Shown piece after piece: positions 24,104 to 32,787 of a stretch of DNA of 46,625 bases. Origin of the DNA: an uncultured Flavonifractor sp. (GTDB taxonomy: Bacteria > Bacillota > Clostridia > Oscillospirales > Oscillospiraceae). Made by a program: the position numbers and the translations under genes. The notes beneath the pieces are model-generated. The model had not been told where the DNA came from and searched no databases. It saw nothing but the letters and a program-made list of their open reading frames with translations. The DNA is taken from the NCBI RefSeq assembly GCF_944387675.1, contig NZ_CALXFV010000003.1:1-46625 (forward strand), written 5' to 3'. Each line of letters begins with the position of its first letter. Position 1 is the stretch's first letter.

Positions 24104-25237
24104 TTATTGGGCCATAAAAAGGGATCTGAGCAGCCGGGCGAAGATGCCGGGAACGGTGAGCCGCTCCACGGCGCTGCCGGCCACGATGGGAATGGTTTGC
24201 AGGGGTTCCTCCCCGGAGAGGACCGTCATCTCTCCCAACTTCTGCCCCGCCTCCACCGGAGCCTCCACGTCCTGACACAGATCCAGCTGGGTGGTGACCT
24301 GGTTGACCATGGACTTTTCCACCAGAATACGGCTGGAGGCGGAGAGCACCGGCTGGACGGTCTCCATCTCGCCCAGCAGCACGTCCACTGGGGGCAGGGC
24401 CTGGGCGGGGTAGACATCCATCAGGGTGTAGTTGGCAAAGCCGTAGTTTAAGAGAGAGGACGCCGCGGCGGTGCGGGCGTCGCTGGTGGGAGCCTTCAAA
24501 ATAACGGCGATCAGCTCCATACCGTCCCGCTCCGCCGTGGCGGACAGGCAGTAACCGGCGGCGTCGGTGGAGCCGGTTTTCAGGCCGGTGGCCCCCTCAT
24601 AAAAGCGGATGAGCTTGTTGGTGTTGGCCAGCTGGAACTGGCCGTCGCGGAGAGAGTCCATCCAGATGGTGGTGTAGTCCCGAATGGAGGGGTGGTTTAA
24701 AATCAGCTCCCGGCTCATCAGGGCGATGTCGTAGGCGGAGGTGAGGTGTCCCGCCGCGGGCAGGCCGGTGCAGTTGACAAAGCAGGTGTCCGCCATGCCA
24801 AGCTGGGCGGCCCGCTGGTTCATCCGGGAGACAAAGGCCTCTTCACTTCCCGCCAGGTGCTCGGCCAGGGCCACTGAGGCGTCGTTGCCCGAGGCCACCG
24901 CCACCGCCTTGAGCAGATCGTCCACCGTCATCTGCTCCCCTTCCTTTAAATACACCTGGGAGCCGCCCATGGAGGCGGCCCGGGCGGATACCGTCACCAC
25001 ATCCTCTCTGGACAGACTGCCGCTGTCAATGGCCTCCATCACCAGCAGCAGGGTCATTACCTTGGTGACGCTGGCGGGTTCCAGCTTGTCGTGGGCGTTT
25101 TGCTGGCACAGAACTGTACCCGTCTCCTTTTCCACCAGCACCGCAGCCGCCGCGTCCACCGACGGCGAGCTGTCGGCGGCCCGGGCGGGAAGGGCCAGCA
25201 GCAGGGCGGCCATCAGGGCCGCGGCCAGTTTTTTCAT
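24104..25237 (-). CDS. D-alanyl-D-alanine carboxypeptidase (PBP5/DacF family, S11)
   Basis: Trims the terminal D-Ala from peptidoglycan stem peptides outside the membrane. The 377-residue protein has a cleavable signal peptide (LMAALLLALPARA). All three active-site motifs are intact: S56-x-x-K59 (ASVTKVM), S116-G-N118 and K220-T-G. A C-terminal PBP5-type beta domain and an amphipathic end (FARLLRSLFMAQ) anchor it to the membrane. Its size and clostridial setting fit DacF or DacB, but the sporulation link is not shown by sequence. Divergent from mobA. The ribosome site GGAGG is about 11 bases from the ATG, slightly long. Confidence 0.93.
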   Translation of the reverse strand: MKKLAAALMAALLLALPARAADSSPSVDAAAAVLVEKETGTVLCQQNAHDKLEPASVTKVMTLLLVMEAIDSGSLSREDVVTVSARAASMGGSQVYLKEGEQMTVDDLLKAVAVASGNDASVALAEHLAGSEEAFVSRMNQRAAQLGMADTCFVNCTGLPAAGHLTSAYDIALMSRELILNHPSIRDYTTIWMDSLRDGQFQLANTNKLIRFYEGATGLKTGSTDAAGYCLSATAERDGMELIAVILKAPTSDARTAAASSLLNYGFANYTLMDVYPAQALPPVDVLLGEMETVQPVLSASSRILVEKSMVNQVTTQLDLCQDVEAPVEAGQKLGEMTVLSGEEPLQTIPIVAGSAVERLTVPGIFARLLRSLFMAQ

Positions 25238-25310
25238 CGCGTGTCAAGCCTCCAATGTTCCTGAATTCTGGTTCACAGGATATGGAATGGCCGCATGTTC
25301 TATACAGATT

Positions 25311-25339
25311 TTGACGCGGGTAAATTTTTCTGTTACACT
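25311..25339 (+). promoter_or_regulatory. Sigma-A promoter of the MobA-like gene
   Basis: TTGACG (25311-25316) and TACACT (25334-25339) are 17 bp apart, 28 bp upstream of the start codon. Confidence 0.78.
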
Positions 25340-25366
25340 GGGCCGGAGAGGGGGAGGGAGAGGAAA

Positions 25367-25933
25367 ATGGAGACGGCGGCGGTGATTCTGACGGGGGGGC
25401 GGTCCTCCCGCATGGGCCGGGACAAGGCGGCTCTCACCCTGGGTGGGGAGGCGCTGCTGACCCGGCTGATCGCCCGTTTTCGGGGGAGCTTTCAGCGGGT
25501 CTGGGTATCCGGCCCGGGGGGCCTGCCCGACCTGCGGCCGGGACTGGGTCCCCTGGCGGGGCTGGAGAGCGCCCTGGCCTGTACCGGGGCGGAGCGGATA
25601 TTTCTTACCGCCGTGGACCTGCCCTTTGCCGACCCTGCCCTGGCCCGGCTGCTGGTGGAGCGGCTGGGAGAGGCCGATGCCTGCCTCATCCGCCGGCGGG
25701 ACGGGCGGGCGGAACCCCTGTTTGCCGCTTACCGGGCCACCTGCCTGCCCCGGGTCCGGGCCTGCCTGGATCAGGACCGCCGCGCCATGGGCGCCCTGCT
25801 GGACCAGCTGGACTGCCGCTTCGTGGCGGAAGAAGCGCTGCCCGGCTTTGACCTGGAACGGATTCTGCTCAATGTGAATACCCCGGCGGACTGGTGCCGG
25901 GCGGAGAAAATTTTAAATTCCTCTTTACAATGA
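25367..25933 (+). CDS. mobA: Molybdenum cofactor guanylyltransferase-like protein
   Basis: A 188-residue nucleotidyltransferase with the MobA N-terminal loop LTGGRSSRMGRDKAAL, the GPLAGLESAL segment and VDLPFADPAL (metal Asp). MobA attaches GMP to molybdopterin, giving the guanine dinucleotide cofactor used by DMSO reductase-family enzymes. No other cofactor gene is nearby, so a related NTP-transferase role (for example MocA-like) remains possible. The start at 25367 follows GGGAGAGGAAA, and the frame upstream crosses the promoter. Its stop overlaps the promoter of the following transporter operon. Confidence 0.82.
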   Translation: METAAVILTGGRSSRMGRDKAALTLGGEALLTRLIARFRGSFQRVWVSGPGGLPDLRPGLGPLAGLESALACTGAERIFLTAVDLPFADPALARLLVERLGEADACLIRRRDGRAEPLFAAYRATCLPRVRACLDQDRRAMGALLDQLDCRFVAEEALPGFDLERILLNVNTPADWCRAEKILNSSLQ

Positions 25934-25952
25934 TGCTTTAGTGTGGTAACAT
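25924..25952 (+). promoter_or_regulatory. Sigma-A promoter of the amino acid ABC operon
   Basis: TTTACA (25924-25929) and TAACAT (25947-25952) are 17 bp apart. The -35 overlaps the last codons of mobA. Confidence 0.72.
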
Positions 25953-25992
25953 ACGAAAGCAATCACGACATATTTGGTTTGGAGGAATGTAC

Positions 25993-26850
25993 ATGAAACG
26001 CAGACTGACCGCTCTGGCCCTTGCGCTGGGCCTGACCCTGTCTCTGGCCGCCTGCGGCAGCGGCACCGCCGGCAGCGCCCAGACCCCCGCCGGCGGCAAT
26101 TCCGAGACGCCCGCCCCGGCGGAGTCCAGCACCCCCGCCGCCGAGAGCGATATGGCCTATGTCCAGGAGAAGGGTACCCTCATTGTGGGTATGACCGACT
26201 TTGCTCCCATGGACTACAAAGACGACAGCGGCGAGTGGATCGGCTTTGACGCCGACATGGCCAAGGCTTTTGCCGAGAGCCTGGGCGTGGATGTGGAGTT
26301 TTTGGAAATCAACTGGGACAACAAGCTGATGGAGCTGGATACCAAGGGCATTGACGTCATCTGGAACGGCATGACCATCACCGAAGAGGTTACCGCCGGC
26401 GCTTCCGTGTCCGAGGCCTACTGCAACAACGGCCAGGTGGTGGTGCTCCCCGCCGATAAGGCGGAGGACTACCAGACCGTGGAGAGCCTGTCCGGCCTGA
26501 ACTTCGCCGCGGAGAACGGCTCCGCCGGCGCCGAGCAGCTGGATGCCCTGGGCCTGGAGTATGTGGCCAAGACCACCCAGGCCGACGCCCTGATGGAGGT
26601 GGCCTCCGGCGCCTCCGATGCCTGCGTCATCGACCTGCTGATGGCGGGCGCCATGATCGGCGAGGGAACCAGCTATCCCGACCTGACCTATACCGTGCAG
26701 CTCAACAGCGAGGAGTACGGCGTGGCCTTCCGCAAGGGGTCCGATCTGACCGAGGCCTTCAACGCCTTCTGGAAAGAGGCCTATGACGACGGCACGGTAA
26801 TGGAGATGGCCACCACCTACGGCGTGCAGGAGTCCGTCATCGCCAAGTAA
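25993..26850 (+). CDS. Polar amino acid ABC transporter substrate-binding lipoprotein
   Basis: A 285-residue solute-binding protein of family 3. The signal peptide ends in the lipobox LSLAAC, so the mature protein is lipid-anchored. A Gly/Pro/Ser linker is followed by the two-lobed binding domain starting YVQEKGTLIVGMTDFAPMDYKD. GFDADMAKAFAESLGV and WNGMTITEE are characteristic of the His/Gln/Cys group. Two ATGs lie close together: GGAGG at 25981-25985 is two bases from the first (25987) and seven from the second (25993), so the second was chosen. First gene of a three-gene importer. The amino acid imported cannot be decided. Confidence 0.93.
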   Translation: MKRRLTALALALGLTLSLAACGSGTAGSAQTPAGGNSETPAPAESSTPAAESDMAYVQEKGTLIVGMTDFAPMDYKDDSGEWIGFDADMAKAFAESLGVDVEFLEINWDNKLMELDTKGIDVIWNGMTITEEVTAGASVSEAYCNNGQVVVLPADKAEDYQTVESLSGLNFAAENGSAGAEQLDALGLEYVAKTTQADALMEVASGASDACVIDLLMAGAMIGEGTSYPDLTYTVQLNSEEYGVAFRKGSDLTEAFNAFWKEAYDDGTVMEMATTYGVQESVIAK

Positions 26851-26870
26851 GAAAGAAATTCAGAGGGAAC

Positions 26871-26901
26871 AGGCAGAGAACCTTCGGGTTCTCTGCCTTT
26901 C
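26871..26901 (+). terminator. UUCG-capped hairpin between binding protein and permease genes
   Basis: AGGCAGAGAACC and GGTTCTCTGCCT form a perfect 12-bp stem around TTCG, followed by TTTCCCC. The short T-run suggests partial termination, which would give more binding protein than permease, or 3'-end protection after processing. Confidence 0.8.
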
Positions 26902-26925
26902 CCCGGTCATGGAGAGGAAACGCCT

Positions 26926-27564
26926 ATGCTGCTGTCTGTATCCCTCACCCTGCTGGAGGGACTTGTCGTCACTCTGGAGCTGTTCGCCCTCACCCTGCTC
27001 TTTGCCCTGCCCCTGGGGCTGGTGATCTCCTTCGGCTCCATGAGCCGGTGTACCCCTCTGCGGGCGGTGGTCAAGACCATCGTGTGGATCATCCGGGGTA
27101 CCCCCCTGATGCTTCAGATTATGGTGGTGTTCTACGGCCCGGGCCTGATGTTTGATTTGCCCCTGCTGCCCCGGTTCACCGCGGCGGTGGTGACCTTTGT
27201 CATCAACTACGCCTGCTACTTCTCCGAAATCTACCGGGGGGGCATCCAGGGAGTGCCGGTGGGCCAGCGGGAGGCCGGCCTGGTGCTGGGCATGACCCGC
27301 AGCCAGATCTTCTTCAAGGTCACCCTCATCCAGGTCATTAAGCGCATTGTGCCGCCCATGGGCAACGAATTTATCACCCTGGTGAAGGACACTGCCCTGG
27401 TGCGTGTCATCTCCGTGTATGAGATCATCTGGATGGGGGAGTCTTACATCAAGAAGGGCATGATTTGGCCCCTGTTCTACACCGCCGTGTTTTACCTGGC
27501 CATCAGTGGCATCCTAACCCTGCTGCTGAACTGGTTTGAGCGGAAGATGGACTATTTCAAATAA
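26926..27564 (+). CDS. Polar amino acid ABC transporter permease (HisM/GlnP family)
   Basis: A 212-residue permease with about five membrane helices. Its cytoplasmic coupling loop is close to the EAA consensus (QREAGLVLGMTRSQIFFKVTLIQ). IRGTPLMLQIMVVFYG is the conserved segment of the HEQRo family. One permease gene implies a homodimer. Start follows GGAGAGGAAACGCCT. Confidence 0.95.
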   Translation: MLLSVSLTLLEGLVVTLELFALTLLFALPLGLVISFGSMSRCTPLRAVVKTIVWIIRGTPLMLQIMVVFYGPGLMFDLPLLPRFTAAVVTFVINYACYFSEIYRGGIQGVPVGQREAGLVLGMTRSQIFFKVTLIQVIKRIVPPMGNEFITLVKDTALVRVISVYEIIWMGESYIKKGMIWPLFYTAVFYLAISGILTLLLNWFERKMDYFK

Positions 27565-27577
27565 GGAGGCGCGCCCC

Positions 27578-28363
27578 ATGCCCATTTTGGATGTACAGAA
27601 CATTGAAAAGCACTTTGGGGCTACCCGGGTGCTGGAGGACATCAGCTTCTCCCTGGAACAGGGCCAGGCCCTGGCCATTATCGGCTCCTCCGGCTCGGGG
27701 AAAACCACCCTGCTGCGGTGTCTCAACTTCCTGGAGACCCCCAACCAGGGAAAGATCTTGGTCAACGGAGAGACCCTCTTTGACGCCGACGACCCCGCCA
27801 CCCAGCGGGAGAGCGAGGTGCGGAAGAAGCGGCTCCACTTTGGTCTGGTGTTCCAGTCCTTCAACCTCTTTCCCCAGTATACCGCTCTGGAGAACGTCAC
27901 CCTGGCCCCTCAGCTGCTGGTCCAGGAGCGGCCCGATTACAAGCAGAATAAGAAGAGCTTGCTGGAGGAAATTCAGCGGGAGGGCCGGGAGCTGCTGGGG
28001 AAAATGGGCCTCAGCGACCGGGCCGACCACTACCCCCACCAGCTCTCCGGCGGCCAGCAGCAGCGGGTGGCCATCGCCCGGGCCTTGGCCCTGAAGCCGG
28101 ACATCCTCTGCTTTGACGAACCCACGTCCGCCCTGGATCCGGAGCTCACCGGGGAGGTACTGAAGGTCATTCGCGCCCTGGCCCAGCAGAAGACCACCAT
28201 GATCATCGTCACCCATGAGATGGCCTTTGCCCGGGATGTGGCCGACCAGGTGATCTTCATGGACGAAGGGGTGATTGTGGAGCAGGGACCCGCCCGGCAG
28301 GTCATTGAAGCCCCCCGGGAGGAGCGGACCCGGCAGTTTTTGTCCCGCTATTCCGAGAATTGA
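27578..28363 (+). CDS. Polar amino acid ABC transporter ATP-binding protein (GlnQ/HisP family)
   Basis: A 261-residue ATPase with Walker A GSSGSGKTT, Q-loop FQSFNLFPQYTALENV, signature [16 protein letters not shown], Walker B ILCFDEPTSALD and H-loop IVTHEM. It carries an insertion after the Q-loop (PQLLVQERPDYKQNKKSLLE) slightly longer than in typical GlnQ proteins of about 240 residues. The start MPILDVQNIEKHFG follows AAGGAGGCGCGCC and sits 13 bp after the permease stop. Confidence 0.95.
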   Translation: MPILDVQNIEKHFGATRVLEDISFSLEQGQALAIIGSSGSGKTTLLRCLNFLETPNQGKILVNGETLFDADDPATQRESEVRKKRLHFGLVFQSFNLFPQYTALENVTLAPQLLVQERPDYKQNKKSLLEEIQREGRELLGKMGLSDRADHYPHQLSGGQQQRVAIARALALKPDILCFDEPTSALDPELTGEVLKVIRALAQQKTTMIIVTHEMAFARDVADQVIFMDEGVIVEQGPARQVIEAPREERTRQFLSRYSEN

Positions 28364-28388
28364 AAATTTGCAGGGAGCGTGGTATCAT
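28360..28388 (+). promoter_or_regulatory. Promoter of the small unknown gene
   Basis: TTGAAA (28360-28365) and TATCAT (28383-28388) are 17 bp apart; the -35 overlaps the ATPase stop codon. Confidence 0.65.
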
Positions 28389-28435
28389 ACAGGGGATGCC
28401 ACGCTCCTATGTTGAAGCAGGAAGGAACAAAACCC

Positions 28436-28789
28436 ATGGAAGAAGAACTGTTTTTGCCCGTGCTCTCCCATTTTGAGAACGGGAACTTCTGGACGGCCAG
28501 CGGCGGCCGGATGCGCTACCGGGTGGACCCGGTGAAAGAGGGGGACGCCTGGACGGCCCTGACGGCCCAGGTATGGGAGGGACCCTGGAACCTGACGGAC
28601 AGCACCGTGGAGGAGAGTGTCTCCTTCCCCCTGTCGGAGGAGGGGCTGAACGCCCTGAGGGCCTGGGCGCTGGACTGGCAGGGGCGGATCAACGCCCGTC
28701 CCGCCCGGACCCTGGCGGAGGCCATTGCGGCCAGAGACGCCCGCAGGGCGGAAAAAGAGGCAGAAACACCCGCGCCCCGGAGCACGTAG
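28436..28789 (+). CDS. Unknown 117-residue protein
   Basis: I do not recognise a family. The product is soluble, without signal peptide or membrane span. It has a central region rich in Trp and acidic residues (GDAWTALTAQVWEGPWNLTD), a VEESVSFPLSEEGLNALRAW segment and a charged C-terminal helix (EAIAARDARRAEKEAE). Start at 28436 was chosen because GGAAGGAA lies 9-12 bases upstream and the promoter at 28360-28388 sits well before it; a longer frame to 28379 would start inside that promoter. The last ten codons and the stop lie within a perfect 26-bp terminator-like hairpin. Confidence 0.7.
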   Translation: MEEELFLPVLSHFENGNFWTASGGRMRYRVDPVKEGDAWTALTAQVWEGPWNLTDSTVEESVSFPLSEEGLNALRAWALDWQGRINARPARTLAEAIAARDARRAEKEAETPAPRST

Positions 28790-28814
28790 CTCCGGGGCGC
28801 GGGTGTTTCTGCCT
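28758..28814. terminator. Perfect 26-bp inverted repeat overlapping the gene end
   Basis: Arms 28758-28783 and 28789-28814 are exact reverse complements around a 5-base loop (ACGTA). The left arm encodes the C-terminal residues of the 117-residue protein and the TAG stop is in the loop. Only TTT occurs inside the right arm and no T-run follows it, so it may act as an RNA 3'-end stabiliser more than a classic terminator. Confidence 0.8.
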
Positions 28815-28880
28815 GTGGCAAAAGACGCCTGTCGGTTCCATTAAAAGGCCGCCAGGATTTCTACGAGGAGACTTCTCGGG

Positions 28881-31106
28881 CTAACCGGCGTCGGTGAGGG
28901 TGAGATTCACCATCTCCGGGACCCAGTCGCCGTCCATCAAAAAGAGCTTCAGGGTGACCGCCTGGCCGTACCGGGAGAAATCCAGGCTGGCAGTGAATAT
29001 CCCCTGGTCAAAGGTCACCGGCACCACCGCGAAATCCAGGGGAGCGCCGTCGGCCCCGTAGATGGCACCCAGCAGGCACCGGGTTTCCGTCCCCTGGCCC
29101 ACCAGAGTGACCTCCACCGCCTCCCCGGAGCGCAGGCCGGTGAGCACCGCTTCCGCCCCGCTGCCCGAGCCTGCGGTGTACACCGCCGCCGCCCCCGGGC
29201 CGGCCGCCGGGCCGCCCACCGGCTCCACCTGCTCCACGGCAAAGCCGAACAGGGGGACACCGGAGCCGGCAGCGCCGGCCAGCTCCGCCGTCAGGGTGTC
29301 TCCCTGGACCCGTACCGTCTGCCCGGCCAGGTCATCCGGGGCATAGCTCCGGCCGTTGAGGGTCAGGGCCACATCCGTGTAGGGGGAGAAGGTCACGTCC
29401 AGGGCCTGGGCCTCGGGATAGGTGTAGGTGTAGGTCAGAGGCCCATCCAGACTGCTGAAGTCGTGGACGCTCTCCAGCAGGTAGTCCGGCAGAGGCACCT
29501 CCTCCTCCGGCAGGCCGCTGTCCGGCGCATCCGGGTTCTGGGGGAAGACGCCCTGGTCCAGCCGCCCGAAGCCGTACAGGCCGTTGGACTCGTCCCGGTA
29601 GACAAAGCGGCCGTCGGAGGTGAGGTTGGAGGCCAGCACCGGCAGCCACCCAAGACATTGGCCGGTCTGCCAGTCCACATAGTAGGTCTCATACCCCGTC
29701 CCGGTCTTGACCCGGAAGGGGAGTACCGCGCCCTTATACCCGTCCTCCCGGGCGGGAAGAGTCTCATAGGTGTAGCTGTTCCACTCGAAGGCGTCGTAAT
29801 CGTCAAAGATATACATATTTTCCAGAGACTGGGGAATCACCTCCCGCCCGGTGACATCCAGCACCAGCGATCCGCCGCTGTCGTTTACCGCCTCCAGGAA
29901 ATTCCGGTTGAAGATGCGCAGCTCCCGGTACTGCGCTGGGATGGGAAAGGCGCCCGTACCGTCCACCACGCCGAAATAGGCACCGTCGTATATCCGGTAG
30001 TCATCCTCCCCCAGATAGGTCATCTCGCGGAACTGGGGGGCAAAGACCTCCTGGCCGTCGGCGGTGTAGAGGCCCTGCAAAGTAGCCCACTGGTTTTCCG
30101 GGTCCCGGTCAACCACCTTCACATAGTCCAGGCTTCCGCTGTCGAGAAGCATATAGAACTGGTTGGGTACCAGCACATTGCCGTCCTCGTCCATGGTGCC
30201 GTACTTCTCCCCGTCCAGGGTGAAGGCCAAATCCCGGAAGTAGGTCTCGGTGGTTACCCCCCGATCCGTCCACCGCCTGACCTCCGCCCCCGTGCTCAGA
30301 TCATACAGCTGGGACAGGCAGTTCTCCCCGCTCCATGTCTGTACCGCTAGTTTGCCGCTGGGGCTCACCCCACCCACCCGGGAATAGGCGCCCATGGGGA
30401 TGATTACCCGGCCATAGGGGTCCACCACGCAGCTGCTCCCGTAGTCCTCGCCCTGGCCCTGGAAGTAGGGGGTCTCCCCCACATAGCCCAGCAGCTTCAG
30501 GGAGCTGTATGCCCCAATGGGCAGGGTGGGCTGAAAGTCGCTGCCCAGTATCGCCATGCCGTCGTAGCCGTAGGCCAGGTAGAAGCCCCCCGCCAACTGG
30601 AGTACATAGTAGTATCCTTCCACTTCCAGGTAGGAGTTGTCCCCATAGTAATCCGCCTCGTCGGCGGGCTGCATGTCCTCGGTGTAGTAGGTCTCGGATA
30701 TGCCGTCCTCACTCCAGCTCCAGCAGTGGAGGATGTTGTTGCGGGTGCTGATGGACTGCTTCGCCAGAGGGACAACGAACTGGCCGGAGCAGTCCATAAT
30801 GCCCTGCTGGCTGCCTTGGGTCACCACAAAGTAGCCGCCGCCGGTGGCCTCCAGATAATCGTACTGAAAGGGTACCCGTACCGCGCCGGTGACGTCGATA
30901 AGTCCGTAATGGTCCCGGACGTCCGAAGCCGCCACCACCCCGTCCTGGAACAGCAGGGTCCGGGAGTAGACGGTCACCGCGATGTCATAATAGTTGGCTG
31001 GTTCATAGCTGGCCGAGAGCTCCGCCGCCGCGGCCCCGGGCAGCAGCCCGGTGAGCAGCAGCGCCGTCAGCAGCAGACTGGCCAGCAGCTGCCGGTTCAA
31101 ACGCAT
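28881..31106 (-). CDS. Exported WG-repeat protein
   Basis: A 741-residue exported protein. A signal peptide (LLASLLLTALLLTGLLPGAAAA) precedes several WG/KWG-type repeats in residues ~60-470, each of the pattern G-hydrophobic-D-x-G-x-hydrophobic-P-x-x-Y. Examples are HYGLIDVTGAVRVPFQYDYL, KYGTMDEDGNVLVPNQF and YFGVVDGTGAFPIPAQYREL. The C-terminal ~200 residues are Gly/Ala-rich beta-type sequence with no known domain. Tyr and Asp content is high. It is the last gene of a three-gene operon, starting one base after the stop of the O-antigen-ligase-like gene, so translation is probably coupled. Role probably at the cell surface; function unknown. Confidence 0.85.
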   Translation of the reverse strand: MRLNRQLLASLLLTALLLTGLLPGAAAAELSASYEPANYYDIAVTVYSRTLLFQDGVVAASDVRDHYGLIDVTGAVRVPFQYDYLEATGGGYFVVTQGSQQGIMDCSGQFVVPLAKQSISTRNNILHCWSWSEDGISETYYTEDMQPADEADYYGDNSYLEVEGYYYVLQLAGGFYLAYGYDGMAILGSDFQPTLPIGAYSSLKLLGYVGETPYFQGQGEDYGSSCVVDPYGRVIIPMGAYSRVGGVSPSGKLAVQTWSGENCLSQLYDLSTGAEVRRWTDRGVTTETYFRDLAFTLDGEKYGTMDEDGNVLVPNQFYMLLDSGSLDYVKVVDRDPENQWATLQGLYTADGQEVFAPQFREMTYLGEDDYRIYDGAYFGVVDGTGAFPIPAQYRELRIFNRNFLEAVNDSGGSLVLDVTGREVIPQSLENMYIFDDYDAFEWNSYTYETLPAREDGYKGAVLPFRVKTGTGYETYYVDWQTGQCLGWLPVLASNLTSDGRFVYRDESNGLYGFGRLDQGVFPQNPDAPDSGLPEEEVPLPDYLLESVHDFSSLDGPLTYTYTYPEAQALDVTFSPYTDVALTLNGRSYAPDDLAGQTVRVQGDTLTAELAGAAGSGVPLFGFAVEQVEPVGGPAAGPGAAAVYTAGSGSGAEAVLTGLRSGEAVEVTLVGQGTETRCLLGAIYGADGAPLDFAVVPVTFDQGIFTASLDFSRYGQAVTLKLFLMDGDWVPEMVNLTLTDAG

Positions 31107-31107
31107 G

Positions 31108-32787
31108 TCATTCCCTCATTTCTTCCAAATCATTGAGCCGCTGGAGCACTGCCGGGGCAAAGGAAAAATCGGGCCGGTCCGCGATGCGCCAGGCCAGGAG
31201 ACTGGTGCGGTCCATCACCTCCTCCAGCCGGCGCCGCGTCGCCTCCGCCAGCGTCTGATAGATGTCCGTATGCTCCGAATCCTGCCGGCAGGCGGTCTCC
31301 AGCAAAGTGGCCATGCCCTCGTAGACCTCCGACCGGTAGGGGTTGAGCAGCAGGTAGTTGTACCGGTACGATGTCATGGATGGGTAGTCAACCTCCACCG
31401 CCGCCTGGGCGTATTTGCAGTCCCAGGCCAGCATGGACAGACTGGTGTCCGTCAGAATGGCGTCGGCCACCGCCCCCGCCTCCTCCAGTTCGGCGCAGCT
31501 CTGGAGCCGCGCCTCCGCCAGGGACAGGTCGGCGGGCCACAGGGTCCAGGCCGGGCCGCTCTGCCCCCAAAAGGCCAGACCGTAGGGGAGGGAGAACCAG
31601 GCCAGCGCCGCCGTCAGCACTCCGGCACCCGCCAGCGCGCCCCGGCGGGGGAGAGGAACGGCCCTTTTCTCCTCCCCCAGCCCGCACAGCAGCAGCACCA
31701 GCAACAGGGCGAAGAACTGGAAGTCGAAATCAATGGCGGCGTGGAGGGCCAGCAGGGCCGCCGCGCCCCGCTGCCGCAGGGGCAGGCCCCGGCGGAACAC
31801 GCACAGCCCCGCCAGCACCGCCAGCAGCACGCCGGCGGCCGGGCCGCCGTCCAGAGCGGCCTGGAGGTACTCGTTGTGGATGGATTTTAAAATATAGGGG
31901 CCGGTCTGGATAAGCGGCTGGACGTAGAGATAGCCTCCCCGGCCCACCCCCATGGGCCGCTCCCCCAGCAGGCGCAGCCCGTCCAGGTAGTAGAGCAGCC
32001 GGCCGTTGAGGCTGGAGGACTCCAGCGTGATGGCCCCCAGCCGGTCCAGCAGAAGCCCGCCGCTGAGGGCCGCGGCCAAAGTGCCCAGGCCGACCAGGGC
32101 GGCCAGCGCCAGAACCACCGGCAGCGCCCGCCGACGGCGGAGCAGCTGCCAGAGGCTCCACACCAGCACTCCGGCCCCCAGCAGCAGCAGCGCCCCCCGG
32201 GAGCCGGTGAGGGCCACCCCCAGCAGGAGCACGGCCATGGCGGGCCAGTCCCACCGGGAGCGCTTCTCCTTCCCCGCCAGCAAAGCCAGACAGACCAGCA
32301 GGAACAGGGCGTAGGAGTTGGCATATTGGAAAAAGCCGTCCATCCGCCCGTTGGCGTCGCTCCCGCCGGACAGCAGGAAGAAGACGGTGGATACCCCCGC
32401 CATCCCCGCCCCCAGGGCGGCCAGACCGTCCAGCGCCAGCGCCCGCTCACCGGCGGTGTAGCAGGCGGCATACAGGCAGAACAGCAGGGCAACCAGCCAC
32501 CGCAGCACCCCCGTGAGGGCCATGCCGGGGCTGACGGCAAAGGGGAGGGTGACTGCGGCGCACAGCGCCAGCCCCGCCAGGGGCCAGATCAGCGGGGGGA
32601 GGGGCAGCGTTCCACGCCGCCGGAGCTCCAGGGGCAGCAGAACCCCCAGCAGCGCCCCCGCCGGGAAAACCATGGCGTCATAGTATCCCCCGAACAGCAG
32701 CAGCAGAGCGGCGGTAAGGAAAAAGAGAGGGGTGTTTACCCGGAGGGCGGTCTTGCGCGCCGCCCGGGGCCTCGCCTTGCCCGCCAT
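31108..32787 (-). CDS. O-antigen ligase-like polytopic membrane protein
   Basis: A 559-residue membrane protein with about 11 hydrophobic helices. Its large periplasmic-type loop includes RPMGVGRGGYLYVQPL and IHNEYLQAALDGG, the Wzy_C/WaaL-type signature with a conserved His. The C-terminal ~120 residues are soluble, helical and TPR-like (SYRYNYLLLNPYRSEVYEGM). In Gram-positives such proteins polymerise or transfer surface glycans, or modify teichoic-acid-like polymers. It overlaps the upstream carboxypeptidase gene by one base (TAATG) and is followed by the WG-repeat gene. Confidence 0.85.
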   Translation of the reverse strand: MAGKARPRAARKTALRVNTPLFFLTAALLLLFGGYYDAMVFPAGALLGVLLPLELRRRGTLPLPPLIWPLAGLALCAAVTLPFAVSPGMALTGVLRWLVALLFCLYAACYTAGERALALDGLAALGAGMAGVSTVFFLLSGGSDANGRMDGFFQYANSYALFLLVCLALLAGKEKRSRWDWPAMAVLLLGVALTGSRGALLLLGAGVLVWSLWQLLRRRRALPVVLALAALVGLGTLAAALSGGLLLDRLGAITLESSSLNGRLLYYLDGLRLLGERPMGVGRGGYLYVQPLIQTGPYILKSIHNEYLQAALDGGPAAGVLLAVLAGLCVFRRGLPLRQRGAAALLALHAAIDFDFQFFALLLVLLLCGLGEEKRAVPLPRRGALAGAGVLTAALAWFSLPYGLAFWGQSGPAWTLWPADLSLAEARLQSCAELEEAGAVADAILTDTSLSMLAWDCKYAQAAVEVDYPSMTSYRYNYLLLNPYRSEVYEGMATLLETACRQDSEHTDIYQTLAEATRRRLEEVMDRTSLLAWRIADRPDFSFAPAVLQRLNDLEEMRE

